DNA from: Cycas panzhihuaensis
Taxonomy: Eukaryota > Cycadophyta
DNA length: 64,000 bases
Direction of reading: 5' to 3'
NCBI GenBank assembly: GCA_023213395.1
Contig: CM041465.1
Location: 116,381,741 to 116,445,740 of the forward strand
Each line of letters begins with the position of its first letter. The first letter of the stretch is position 1. The position numbers were made by a program, and so were the translations under genes. Shown here piece after piece: positions 31,745-42,673 of the stretch. The notes beneath the pieces are model-generated. The model was not told the DNA's origin, made no database searches, and saw only the letters and a program-made list of their open reading frames with translations.

Positions 31745-34303
31745 TGTTTCCCGGCTTCCGGGAATGGATACGGAATCACCGACTCAGGTAAGTGTAGGTA
31801 TGTCTCTAGCATTATCATCACTTTTATTTACTGATTATGCCTTACATATTTGCATGCGTATGACTTTGTGGGCGGCCGTCGTCCACACCTATGTTTAGCC
31901 TATGACGACTATACAGGGCACACTCTAGCGAGTGTGGCACCTTGGTGACCGTATTACTTCCCGTGATCCGCCTCCTCTCTCCTGGATCCACCGGGTTTGC
32001 GCCACCTCCACCCGTGTGATGTCTCATCGTCGCTTGGTTAGCTCGCCACCTCATTTGGGGTCCTATTTCTGCTCCCGTGGGCCCGTTTCTTGGCTTGTTT
32101 GCTCCCGGGTGGGTGTTTTAGTTGTCCTTTAGCCTTTTCTACCGCTTGCCCCACTGACCGGTTGGCGGGCCCCATTTGTGTCTCCAGGTGCATACCGCCG
32201 TAATCTTCAGCGATGCCGTGATCTTCGTGATCTGGCCGAATTTTCGCGATCACTGGAATATTCGCGGCACCGCTAAAGTTTCCAGACGACTGTCTCTGCT
32301 TGTTTTTTTAAAATCCGCCGTGGCAATTTCGCATTTATAAAGCCGCCACGTGGTTCGCCTTTTCTCCCTCCCAGCCGTGCCCTATTCGCGTACTTTAGGG
32401 TTTTGCTTTAGTACTTAAACATCTTTTGGCTCGTTTTGAAGTCTTTTTTTGGATCTTTTGGACTCACTTTTGGATTTGCTCTCAAGAGGAACACTCTCCT
32501 GCTCTGCTCTCTTCTCATTGTTTGCAACTGGACCTGCACTCTTCATACAGCGCCCAGCTCTCCTTTGGCTTGGCTGAGACATTCTCTCAGCCCCTCAAAC
32601 GCCTTGGAGAGGGCTCCTTTGAAGCGGTTTCCAGCTGTTTTCTACCCAGGCAGTCCACGAGTTCCCCGTTTGCAGGTGTTTCCCGTTCCACCTCCATAGC
32701 AGGGCCCCTAGCCTGCTCTATTCCAGATCTGGGCTGTTTGTTCCAGCCCTTCTTCGCTGTCTTTTGGCTGGGGCAAATCCCTTGCCTCCCTTTCCAGGTA
32801 CTCTTCACTTTGTATTTGTTTTTGGTGATATTTACACTTCAGCTTATTTGTTTTCATTTGTTGCTTGAGAGGTGGTTTTCTTCCCTCTTGGGGACTGCTG
32901 TACCACTCTCCCTCTGCTTCTTACTGCGTTCTTTGTCCAAGGCGGCGTTGAGGGGTTGCATAGGCTTTGGAGAGGAGCTGGGTGGATTCCGCACCACCGC
33001 CACGCTCCTAAGCGGCTCAAAGCCCTCAAGCCTCCCTCTCGCCCGTGCTACTCTTGGCTTGCAAACAAGGGTTCAAGGCTCCCTTGGTTGCAAACCACTG
33101 CCACAAGTTGCGCTGATTTGGGACCCTTTATTCAGTTTGGGTGCCATCCATAGGCCCCAAGCTGCGGTTCTTGCTCCACCTTTGCTCCGGTTGCGGTTTG
33201 CTCCCGTAGCATCCGGTTCCCGTGGGTGTCTTTGGGTCTTTCTTGCCCCTTCTTGCGGTAGTTTTCCGGCCTTGAGTCTTGACTTTCTCCTCACGCCCGT
33301 GGCTCTTGGGGAGAGGTTTGGGCACCATTTATGCGGTAGGCCACCCGAGGCTTACCTTGTTGTTTCCTTTCATTTGGATCGTTCTTCTTTGGTATTTTCC
33401 TTATTGGACTAACACCGATGCATGTACATTTAGACTCTCGCTTTATGTTGCTAGACATATATTGCTAGATCTTTGTGTTGCATATAGGTGTTCTCCCTCT
33501 GCAAGAGGGAGACCTTTGTTGCTTACAGTACTCGGACGGAGAACGTTGTCTGCTTGCCCCTTCCACCCAGAAGCGTCCCTTGCATGTGTCATATTTTATG
33601 CTATCTCATTTGCTAGTTAGCGTTTCTTTCCTTCCTTGATTATCGCATTTACTTTTCACGGGAAGGTAAGGAAGCCCCTTTCGCCGCCGCTACATTTCAC
33701 ATCCCAGACTGCCGCGGAGTGGTTGGGTGCTCTTCACAAGGCTACGCCATCTCTCACGCCGGCCCGGTGCACGCTCCGTTCCTCTTCGCTACCCCTGGTC
33801 TTTTTCTTTCTTTTATTCTTTTCCTAGTAATTAGAACATCGAAAGATTAAAAGGGAAAATTGCCTTTTTTGTATTGGTTTGCGATTTGTTTGCCTTGTTG
33901 CATGTACTTTTGTTATTCGTAGGAAAGGTTGTAGGAGTCTTCTTCTCCCTTACCCTTCCTCCTTCTTCCTTAACCGCTTTGCTCGTGATCGTCAGATACC
34001 CTGTTAGATTGCATAGGATTGTTCTTGGCCTATCCTTGTTAGGTTCTTTCTCTCTCCTTCCGCCACCCAAGGGTGGAGGGGCCTACTCCCTGTGTCAACC
34101 CGGTCCGTCCCCACGATCTTCGCCCTTCGCTCAAGGCGGTGAAGGGTCACCCAAGAGTAGCCATACTCCATTGCGGATCCCGAACTCGCTCCCACAAGAC
34201 GTGGTGCAAGCGTGGTAGTTGCTTGCCTTGTAGGTTCCACTTCCCACCGCTTTCGTCACCATCTCTCCCCGCCTTATCGGTCAAAGGTTATCCCGTAGCG
34301 TCA
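31745..34303 (+). repeat. 3' LTR of gypsy element
   Basis: It starts TGTTTCCCGG and ends ...tagcgtca, pairing with 21072-23651. The copia host sequence resumes at about 34304-34306. Confidence 0.9.
32426..33412 (+). CDS. 328-codon ORF inside the 3' LTR (doubtful gene)
   Basis: This uninterrupted frame starts shortly after the TATA-like motif. The product is hydrophobic and Leu/Phe/Ser-rich, with no recognised domain and a strongly hydrophobic segment near residues 115-150 (FQVLFTLYLFLVIFTLQLIC). In the 5' LTR the same start (21764) and same stop (22747) exist but the frame is broken in between. In a GC-rich LTR a long chance ORF is quite possible, so I do not claim a gene. Confidence 0.2.
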   Translation: MARFEVFFWIFWTHFWICSQEEHSPALLSSHCLQLDLHSSYSAQLSFGLAETFSQPLKRLGEGSFEAVSSCFLPRQSTSSPFAGVSRSTSIAGPLACSIPDLGCLFQPFFAVFWLGQIPCLPFQVLFTLYLFLVIFTLQLICFHLLLERWFSSLLGTAVPLSLCFLLRSLSKAALRGCIGFGEELGGFRTTATLLSGSKPSSLPLARATLGLQTRVQGSLGCKPLPQVALIWDPLFSLGAIHRPQAAVLAPPLLRLRFAPVASGSRGCLWVFLAPSCGSFPALSLDFLLTPVALGERFGHHLCGRPPEAYLVVSFHLDRSSLVFSLLD

Positions 34304-34309
34304 AAGATC

Positions 34310-34855
34310 TGAAGGAGTAAGAATGAGTTTAAATAATCGATCTTTAGTCATCTTTCATTTTTCTACTACAATTTTGTTTCTTCTTTTGTCCTTGATTATA
34401 CACTCACCATTTCCAAATATAACTTTGTAGTCTTGTTCCATCATCTGCCCTACATATAATAATTTTTTCTTTAAAGCTAGGACATACAAGATATCATCAA
34501 GATGTCTATATTCTCCTACATCCATCATGAGGGCTATATTACCTCTACCAATCGATTCGTGAGAGGTATCATCACCAAATATTATAGATCCCTTCTTGCT
34601 TTTATCCAAGGTTTGAAATAGGTATTCCTTGTGGGTCATATGAGTTAAACAACCTGAGTCAATATACCAACAGTCATCCTCTTCTTCCTTAGTAGTGAAG
34701 TTAGATAAAAATAATCTATTATTCTCCCTTGATTCTATTGTGTTATGGGCACTCCATTTGGTAGATGGTCCATGTTTGAAAACACACTTATCTTCTGAAT
34801 GACCATTTCTATGATAATAGGAATAATATAAAGGATCTATTCTTCCATAGCTCAA
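34310..34855 (-). pseudogene. Copia zinc knuckle, protease and pre-integrase (host copia)
   Basis: On the minus strand, 34355-34855 is one open frame of 166 codons. It has a damaged CCHC knuckle YYSYYHRNGHSEDKC (first Cys pair altered), then the protease active site CWYIDSGCLTHMT near residues 62-74. YVLALKKKLLYVGQM and FGNGECIIKDKRRNK follow. It continues toward the pre-integrase region and is cut by the gypsy element at 34304; the remainder lies at 21071 and below. Confidence 0.85.
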
Positions 34856-35825
34856 ACTTCTACTTCTTGGATGAGATCTATCAATGTTATAAGGTCTCTC
34901 CCTTTCCTCATAATGTGGGGGTGTATTTTCCCTTTAACGGTTATCGTAGTAGCCTGATTCGACCTTGAGGATTGAGAATTCCCTTGATAATTTGGATAAC
35001 ATGTATGTCTCTTAGATTATTTTCCTTAGTTTGGGTACCTAAGCAGGTTTACATTTTATTGATTTTCTCCTTGTCTCCTTTGATATGGGGCTTGATCCTT
35101 AGGAGGGTCTTGCCTTACATCCCTTCTATCCCTTCTTCTCTTGGGAGGTTATTCCCTAGATCTTGATGTTCTTGCTTGAGAGTTTGATTTAATTCTTGCA
35201 TTAGTGGCAAAGGCATGCTCAAGTGATTCATTGGCATTATGTTATTCTTCGATTGATATTAGCATAGTACTTAGTTGCTCTACCTTTAGTGTACTTAGGT
35301 CCTTTGATATCCCTATGCTTATTGCAACCATTTCAAATCTTCTAATATCACCAACATATCTTAAGATTCTTTCAACCACATGTTGTTCTATTAAAGTATC
35401 CCCAAGGAACCTCATTTAGTTGACTATATCCTGAACCTTGGTCATAAACTTAGTTACTTATTCTGTAAGCATCATATATAAATTCTCAAACTTGCTTATA
35501 ATATTTTGGAGCTTATAAGAAGTAGCTCCTTCATAGATTAGATGGAGTGTGTCCCATGCTTCTTTTGACCTAGTTAATTCACTAACACGAGGGAAAATAA
35601 GGTCCTCTAATACACAAAAGATGAGTGTAAGAGCTTTGTTGTCCTTTTTGATGTTTTCTTTGTAAGTGACCTTTTTTGCATCAGTTGCATTCTATCCTAA
35701 CTCACTATATCCTGGTTTTATAATCTCCCATATATCATTAGCTATGGGGATGGGTCTCATCCTCCTACTCTAGTTTAGAAAGTTATTTCTATCAAATTTA
35801 GGAATTATCATATTTCCAAAGCTAG
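34856..35825 (-). pseudogene. gag: Copia gag (UBN2 type) of host copia
   Basis: The minus strand starts near MIIPKFDRNNFLN, then a stop at an expected Trp. It continues IPIANDIWEIIKPGY, EDLIFPRVSELTRSKEAWDTL, HLIYEGATSYKLQ and FLGDTLIEQHVVERIL, a clear UBN2-type copia Gag. An Arg/Ser-rich C-terminal region leads to the zinc knuckle. In-frame TAGs appear at least six times, often where Gln or Trp is usual. It would form the element's particle. Confidence 0.82.
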
Positions 35826-36550
35826 AGGCTATTTTTAGCTAAGATTTTTTTTAAATGTGATAAATGAGATAAGGTTTATAAATGTTTAAATTTAAAATTT
35901 AATCCAAGTGATAATATACAAGGTTTTACTGAAAGTTTTCAAAGTAGACTAGTCCCTAGTAAGGCTTCTAAGCTATAAGTTTAGGGGTCTCCAAGGGAAA
36001 CCTTTGGTTGTTATTATGTTTAGTAGCACCTACCCACAAGTGGTAAAATAGGGACCTAATATACCACTATATGAGCTCAAGGCTTGATATACCTCAATAT
36101 GTGGGTTTGATATACATTAATACATCCCCCCTGAGTTGTGAATCCACCTGTGCTAGACTTATGCCTAGCGACAAATCTAGTGGTAAGGTTGCACAAACTA
36201 AAACACTCACCCTCTCTAAGTCTAGCCTTGGTATTTAAATACTAAATAAGGATAGGTTCTCCACCTTAGCCTACCACCTAATACACCTTATAGCTAATGG
36301 ATTTCCTCATCCAATATGAGTAGGCCAATTAGCATGTACAAGGTGGTAACTTTAGGGGTCTTAATTGTTCCCCTTACAAAGCTTGAAATATAGTGTGATT
36401 GATTTGAGAGTTATCTTTTTTTAATGTGAGAGTATATTAATTAAAATTGTGGTCTTGCTTAAGTTTTGCAAAGTTACTTTTATGCAAGAAATAAAGTAAC
36501 TCAAAAAATAAATCCACTAAATAAGATAAATATAAAGATCAACTTGCATA
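35826..36550 (-). other. 5' leader of host copia, gag-proximal part
   Basis: Non-coding between gag and the nested gag-only element. Repeated 'cctagtnagg/ctccaaggg'-like phrases occur but there is no ORF. Confidence 0.5.
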
Positions 36551-36771
36551 TATTAGAAATCAAACCTATAATAATATAATATTCATAAATAGAACAAAAG
36601 CACCTTTAGAATTGAATGGTACCCTTCAAGTACCTCTATTATATTAATAAACATCCTTATAATAGATTACATATAATACACTATATTGTGTATTTATAAT
36701 AAATGTCATGATGGTGAGAGTGGGACCTACTTGCATGTGGGATAAAACAAATATACATTAATATTCCAACA
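36551..36771 (-). repeat. 3' LTR (left) of family A element
   Basis: It pairs with 39726-39956. The minus strand begins TGTTGGAATATTAATG, the same start as the 61456-61698 LTR apart from A/G changes. Confidence 0.88.
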
Positions 36772-36785
36772 CTCCCCCTTAATGA
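36772..36785 (-). other. Polypurine tract (minus strand)
   Basis: The minus strand reads cattaagggggag directly before the LTR. The same string precedes the LTRs at 47206 and 63044. Confidence 0.75.
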
Positions 36786-36829
36786 AAATTTGGGTCATTT
36801 GTATTTGCAATGCCTTATCCTTAAAAATG

Positions 36830-36995
36830 TCTTGAAGATAATGTCTTCAACTTGATCCTTATCTTTGATCTTATAGTAATGTCTTTAATGTAGAATAATA
36901 TCTTCATCTTGATTTTCATCTTCAATTATATACTGATGCCTTTGTAAGATGATGTTCTCAATTTTATTTCCATCTTCAATCTTGTAGTGATGATG
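36830..36995 (-). repeat. Triplicated tail repeat (54-57 bp period)
   Basis: Three tandem units on the minus strand encode variants of HHYKIED-nQVE-II just before the purine tract. The same arrangement is seen at 61232-61400. Confidence 0.7.
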
Positions 36996-37115
36996 TTGAT
37001 GTAGCAACTCTAGCAAGTGTAAATCCTGATTCTTCATTGTAGTTGGTCTAGTATGATTCTGATGAAGATCCTATAAGTAATCATCTTCAAACACAACTTA
37101 CTTGTGATCATTATC

Positions 37116-37894
37116 CTATATAAGTTCTTGATCACCATGTACAATAGTGATTTCTTCATCCTTTGGAGTGGAATCTTGATCAACTTGCATATTCTTTGAA
37201 TTTAAATCAATGCTTAAAGAATGAACATCATTCAGACTTGAATCAATTTGAGACTCGTCTTCTATAGGACTATCAAATTCATGTTTAATTTCTCTTGAAA
37301 TCATGGTGTCATCTATATAAACCTTTATCAATTCATCACTTTCAACATCAATAGTTGTAGTCTCATCAATACATTCAGTCATATGTTCAGTAGTAGTTTT
37401 ATCAATATTCAAGAATTTTTCATCTTGACATACTATTTCATCAGTGTTGATAATATTTTATTCATTCTTTGTACCTGTACTATAACCATCACTGACCTTA
37501 ATTATCTTTTCAATCATTTGTTGTATCTTTTTAGGAGTTTGTTCAAATACATTCCTTAAAAAATCTGGTGTTTCCTTAGCAGTACTTGCACATTAAATCT
37601 TAGGAATGACAAAATGGTATGTGAAAGGAAGATTAGACTTGTTTAATGCAGTAAGATCATGATAAATATCTTTTTGTCTTTCTTCTCAAGTATTTCCTTT
37701 TCTTCTTCATCCTTAGGGATATCATATCCATCAGTAACAAGCTTCCACAAACCTCTAGATATGAAAAAGCATCTTATTTTAATCGTCCAAAAAATATAAT
37801 CTTCCCCATTACACTTAGGTATTGAAAGAAATAAATCCTTTAAGTAATATTCATTTGTTTCATGAACATACATAACCACATCATTTTCCTCCAT
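37116..37894 (-). pseudogene. gag: Family A gag
   Basis: The first open part (37643-37894) starts MEENDVVMYVHETNEYYL. It contains IPKCNGEDYIFWTIKIRCFF and GLWKLVTDGYDIP, the N-terminal DUF4219-like motif of copia Gag. A shifted middle part carries IEKIIK and related capsid-like residues. The last open part (37116-37412) is an acidic Asp/Glu/Ser-rich tail with repeated DETTT-like phrases, ending ITIVHGDQELI. The plus-strand relative ends with the same IVHGD phrase. It would package element RNA. There is no zinc knuckle and no protease follows, which is unusual for a complete copia. Confidence 0.75.
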
Positions 37895-39711
37895 GATTAT
37901 AAATGTACCTCAAAACAATATCCCTTTTCAATCATCAAATTCACCTATTAATCAATCTCAATAAACTTTCTCATGTCTCATGTCCCTCACATCACTGACT
38001 TCATTATCATGTCATCATCTTATCCATATTGCCAAATAGTCAACAAATATATGAAGCACTTCCTTCACCATTAAATCAATGCCTCATAACTTTCACAATG
38101 ATCATGCATGCCACGTGTAGCCATTAAATTGCCAAGACACGCCACACTACACTCAATTACCTAAAACACAACTCATGCCACAACATCACCAATGAATAAA
38201 CCATACCTTTATAAATCATATAATGATCTACACTACTCAACAAAGTTTACTTTCTTGTAACTTAGGTATCTTCAATAAAACTCATCCTTCTTTTTCCATT
38301 CAATTAATTAAAAGAACACATTATCAAACGTACCTAATCTCAGCCTTAAACATGCCTAACAAATGCCCAATCTTGTCATGTAACCTCACATGTAACAAGC
38401 ACCTCATTGCTTCAAATCACCATTTTTCTTATCCTAAAATTGGCCTTATCATGCCCATAAAGCTCCTTCAAGTAAATCATATTCTAAGAAGCACTAAGTT
38501 TCCATATGCCATCTAACTCATTCATGCAAACACATGCACTATCATTTCATCACTATATTATGTCATCGTCATAATAACTCTCTCACACGAATACATGTAA
38601 GAAAGCACTCAAATTGCCATTAAACAATCACCATAATGCACCTCAAATCACTAATAGAGTGCCAAATATATTCACATCAACATGACTTAATATCATCTCA
38701 AAAAGTACTCTCCCATATACAACATACATGAGAGAGCCTTAAACAATAACCTCATATTACACCATCACCCAATTTATTTTCTCATATAAATTACATATAA
38801 GAAAGCCTATAATCACCTCATCTCACCTATTAATCATGTTATTTCTTTCCTATAAACTTTATCATGTAAATACATATAAGAGAGCACCATATCCATGCCT
38901 CAAATATTGTCAACAAATCACCATCATACAATAAACTCATGCTTACTTCATTATCAAAATAACACCCTTTTAATAAATGAAAAATACATCATCAATATCC
39001 ATAAGTATTACCTTATTCACACCATCATCCAAAATTATCATCATTTTCTAATACTATATATGTACAATAGATATATTAGGCCCCAAGAGCAATGGTTTTG
39101 TGGCAAAAAAAAAGTATAATATAAAACCATTAAATTCCCAAAAATCTTATTTCTAGAAAAAATATAGCTAAAAAATACATAAAATATGGATGTAAATGAT
39201 GGCCTCTAAAATATGATTCAAACAACATTGATTTATAATATCTAGATCAAAAGTTATGCCCCTTTTAAGAATTTCATAATTAGGGTTTATAGGGATTATA
39301 ATAGTACCTTCTGACAAACTACTAATAACTTTTCACTCTAAACTTTAATGAATCTCAAACCACTTCCATTAGAAAGTAAATTTAAAAACTCATAGAATAA
39401 ATAAAAAAAAAAGTCATTTGGATACTTGTAGCCAAAGTTATGGCTCTTTGAAGTTGAGGTTTCAGATCTGTTTCAAAAATACAACAAATAAAAAAAATAG
39501 GATGAGATTAATTTTGCTGTAATTTTTAAAGTTTCACCCCAAAATCTATAGTCTGACCATTCAAAATTTATAGAACGAGCCATTTCATCTCAAATTTGCT
39601 ATTATGTTTCAAAAATTTTAACGTTTATTCTCTCGAATATGTTTTCAACCCTTGATGGTACCTCCCAAATCACTACTCTAATACTGAACTAAAACACCTC
39701 TCTTAACCTGA
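37895..39711 (-). other. Long non-coding leader of family A element
   Basis: 1.8 kb between PBS and gag. The gag-proximal part is homologous to 59.5-60.47 kb of the plus-strand relative. It holds four hairpin-forming repeats (38577-38887). The PBS-proximal part has no match in the plus copy. Confidence 0.6.
38577..38887 (-). repeat. Array of four hairpin-forming motifs
   Basis: Units at about 38577-38607, 38706-38738, 38776-38808 and 38857-38887 share a minus-strand pattern: GCTTTCTTA, then ATGTAtTT, then ATGaGAGAG. Each has arms that pair, for example CTCTC with GAGAG around a short AT loop in the second unit (10 of 12 pairs). Spacing is 70-130 bp. Related units occur at 59573-60012. Confidence 0.6.
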
Positions 39712-39724
39712 GCACTTTGATACC
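39712..39724 (-). other. Primer-binding site
   Basis: The minus strand reads TGGTATCAAAGTGC next to the right LTR, matching initiator tRNA-Met with one change in the first 12 bases. Confidence 0.8.
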
Positions 39725-39725
39725 A

Positions 39726-39956
39726 TATTGGAAATCAAACCTACAATAAGATAATATTTGCAAATAGAACAAATAGAATAAAATCACCTCTAGAATTGAA
39801 CAATACCCTTTAAGTACCTCAATTGTATTAACAAAACATCCTTACAATAGATTACATATGATACACTATGTTGTGTATTTATAATAAATGTCATGATGGT
39901 GAGAGTGGGACCCACTTGCATGTGGGACAAAATAAATGTACATTAATATTCCAATA
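39726..39956 (-). repeat. 5' LTR (right) of family A element
   Basis: 231 bp, pairing with 36551-36771. The minus strand starts TATTGGAATATTAATG, and the expected ending in CA is decayed. Confidence 0.88.
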
Positions 39957-42293
39957 GTATGAAATAGAAATGTGCTTCAAATTTTTAAATAAATATATGC
40001 AATAAATTTTCTTCAAATCTTACTAAAGTAAGTAAATGAAGTAATAAAGCTCTCCTTCTTCAAGTAATCTAAAGAATACAAGATAATATGCAACTAGTTC
40101 TTCCAACTTGATATGTTTGTAGAAAGAAAATAAGAACCTATATACTTCTTTAATGCTTTTAAAATGTAAAACTAAACTTTTATAGCTTTTAATGATAAAT
40201 AAATAGATAATCAATGGTATTTTTCAACTAACTCTATAGCTTTCAAAAGTAATAAGCGAGTAAAAGCCTTTAAATAAGAATGAAATAACTTCTTTATCAA
40301 AGTATGTAGGATAATAAAATGACTAATTATCCCTTTGAAAAGCAAAATAGTTATATGAGAAACTTAAATTTCCACCACTTAAGTTGTTGAAAGCTCTAAG
40401 TGTTAAAAAAATAACCCCTGGCTGTAAAACAACTTAAAAAATTATATACAAGAACCAATAATAGCTTTAAGAATTGATTAGTAATGATCAATGATGTAAG
40501 TATAATCCTTTTGAAATAATAAAATGTTTAAAGAGTTATAAAATTAGGCCTATCTACACTAAACAAGAAGCTCAAGATGACCAACTTTAAATGCCTACAA
40601 AATAATGTTAGTTTGAAGTAAAACTTATTCTAATGCGAAGAGTATTAAAAACTCTTTCCGGCAAATCCAACAGTTCAAAAAATGGGCTCCTAGAGCTCAA
40701 GATATTAATGAATATATATGAGGACCATTTTAAAGACTTAAAATAAAGCCATGAGGCTTAAATGCTATAAATTTTAAATTATAATTTTGTGGAATGATAT
40801 GAAAGTAATCATATATAGATTAGAGATACTTTAGTATGTCTTAAGCTAAAGAAACTTAGAAAAAATTAATTTATTATTGTTGAAAATAGTGAACTAAGAC
40901 AAATTGGTTACCTCAAATTTACTAGATTTAAAACCTATAAAATGGCTTCAAATCAAATAAAAAAATATACCAACATGTAGAGAATTGAACCAACTTTCCA
41001 ATGGAATAGACAATTCAGGAAATGGAGCTTGTATTCCAAAGTTATTGCAAAAATGGTAAGAAGACCTCTTTATGGTTAGCAAAATAATGGCTAAAAGATG
41101 GGTCACTTTGATTGATTAAATCTCAGTCAAAATAATCTTGAATTTTAAAAATGAATAGTCTACACTATAACTCTCTAAAAAATGAGTGCAATGGATCTAG
41201 TTTCACTGAAATTTGATATGCCAATGAGGAGATAGAGAGAAAAAAGCGACAAAGACTTTATAAGAAAAAAATATAAAAGAAACTTTATAATAAAAAAGTT
41301 GATTAGCCCCCTCTTTAATACAAAGACCAAGGTCGTATGAGGAGAAAAGCGACCAGGCAAGGAGCTCATGTTAACAAATTCCAATCAAATTATAATCCAA
41401 TTGAATTTTTATAATGGTTATAATCTTTAATATAATAAAATCAAATTAAAATGATGAAGTGCAGCATTTGCAATCTTTTTACGTCTACAACGAAGGAGAG
41501 ATAGAGGAATTGATTTGAATCGATCCAAAACAATGACCAAATCTTGTGAAATCAGAGGGGAGCTTAAGTATAGTATAAACAACTGATCCAAAGAAGAAAC
41601 CTGTTAGAAAAATATCTTCAAAAGTGAGATTTTTCCTCATAGATATGAAGAAGGGTGCACGAGACTGTAGAGGTTCTAAGGCATTGAAACTATATCAAGC
41701 AATGATAAACTTCATGAAATTATAGAGAGAGGGGTGCAACACATAGAGGAAGGTATTAGAAGAGACGACACTATGAAAGATACCCTGGTTTGTGAAAATA
41801 AGGCTACCAAAGTTAGTGGATCACCATAGACCATACAGAGAGAAATTGAGCTAGATGAGACCCTAAATTACTTCAGAGCTCCTTTATCAGGCACTAGGAG
41901 TGGGTGCAGTTCTGTTCCAGCTAGAGAAGGCCTAACAAGCAAAAATAATATAGATTTACAAAAAAACATGAAGAAAACTCAGAGAGAGTAAGCTTTAAAG
42001 AGAGATATCTCTCAAATGAATGGATGAAAAGATAAATCATCTTCACTACTAGATGGAGCACTCAGACATGATCAAAATGAGTAGTCATATAGTATAGTTC
42101 TGATCATTCTATCTAAGTTAGATCAAGTTAAATGCAGGTGAGCACTAGAGAACGAGGGCTCCAAAAAATATAAGAAGACGTATCACAAAAATAACAATGT
42201 AATCAATAGTAAAACTTTAATTTTTCTCAATATAATGTCATATGCATACCATATAATATAAAATGATAGTTGCGAATCTCACACAGAAGTCAA
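39957..42293 (-). other. 5' leader of host copia, PBS-proximal part
   Basis: AT-rich, non-coding, continuous with 35826-36550 once the nested element is removed. No ORF or repeat of note was seen. The region around 41170-41400 is slightly richer in purines, but no domain is seen. Confidence 0.5.
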
Positions 42294-42308
42294 CCTATCT
42301 CTGATACA
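42294..42308 (-). other. Primer-binding site of host copia
   Basis: The minus strand reads TGTATCAGAGATAGG, 12 bases from the right LTR. It is a diverged initiator tRNA-Met complement. Confidence 0.7.
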
Positions 42309-42320
42309 AAATGAAGGATG

Positions 42321-42673
42321 TGTGAGGTGTAGAGCAGGACGTTTAACTTAGCGAGTGCATTGTAGCTCACTTTGAGTTAATAATTCTGATTGAATTGAGG
42401 GTGGTGTTAAAAAACTCCAGGGAGGTATTCCCACCCCTTTTATAAGAGATTTTGGAGAGGCAGCAAGCACCTCAACCTAACCTACCAAAAATTTAAATTA
42501 GTATTAAAAATTAATAATAATAAATGTGCACATACCTCAATAGTAAATTGTCAGCATCTTCGGTAGCTTATGGTAGTTGTTATGTGGCCTTAGGTGCCCT
42601 AGGGAGCCCCACAAGTGGCTTTGAGGGGCCCTAGGTGCACGTTGACAAACATACATTAGGTATTATCTCAACA
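42321..42673 (-). repeat. 5' LTR (right) of minus-strand copia
   Basis: 353 bp, same length and order as 18029-18381. Differences are mainly transitions. Confidence 0.9.

Larger units (their letters stand above)
21072..34303 (+). mobile_element. Ty3/gypsy element with 2.6-kb LTRs, nested in minus-strand copia
   Basis: LTRs of about 2580 and 2559 bp flank 8.1 kb containing gag, protease, RT, RNase H, integrase and a final second RNase H ORF. Joining the copia sequence across the element restores a continuous pre-integrase reading, showing that it is a clean insertion. The flanks read TATCT and GATCT, a probable 5-bp duplication with one change; the exact ends are uncertain by 1-3 bp. Base composition is far richer in G+C and CpG than the surroundings, suggesting a younger insertion. 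Protease, RT and RNase H motif style and the extra RNase H point to the Tat/Athila side of plant gypsy; that placement is inference. Confidence 0.92.
36551..39956 (-). mobile_element. Gag-only non-autonomous LTR element (family A), minus strand
   Basis: LTRs of 221 and 231 bp, PBS and purine tract bracket a 2.95-kb interior with one recognisable coding domain, a copia-type Gag. No protease, integrase or RT was seen. It matches the plus-strand element 57144-61698 in LTR, gag, tail repeats and part of the leader. Flanks read gcata and gtatg, compatible with a decayed 5-bp duplication (two transitions). It sits inside the leader of the minus-strand copia. The organisation corresponds to the class described as terminal-repeat retrotransposons with a GAG domain (TR-GAG). 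Confidence 0.85.
18029..42673 (-). mobile_element. Minus-strand Ty1/copia element hosting two nested elements
   Basis: Two 353-bp LTRs (18029-18381 and 42321-42673) bound a minus-strand copia. A PBS lies at the right inner edge and a purine tract at the left inner edge. Between them, read right to left, are a long leader, gag, zinc knuckle, protease, integrase, RT and RNase H. The span is 24.6 kb because a gypsy element (21072-34303) sits in the pre-integrase region and a gag-only element (36551-39956) sits in the leader. In-frame stops are frequent, so it is inactive. The flanking 5 bp on the two sides do not match clearly. Confidence 0.9.

Noticed and set aside
38577-38887. CRISPR-like array
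   Set aside because: Repeats are degenerate, unevenly spaced and lie in a plant retroelement leader.
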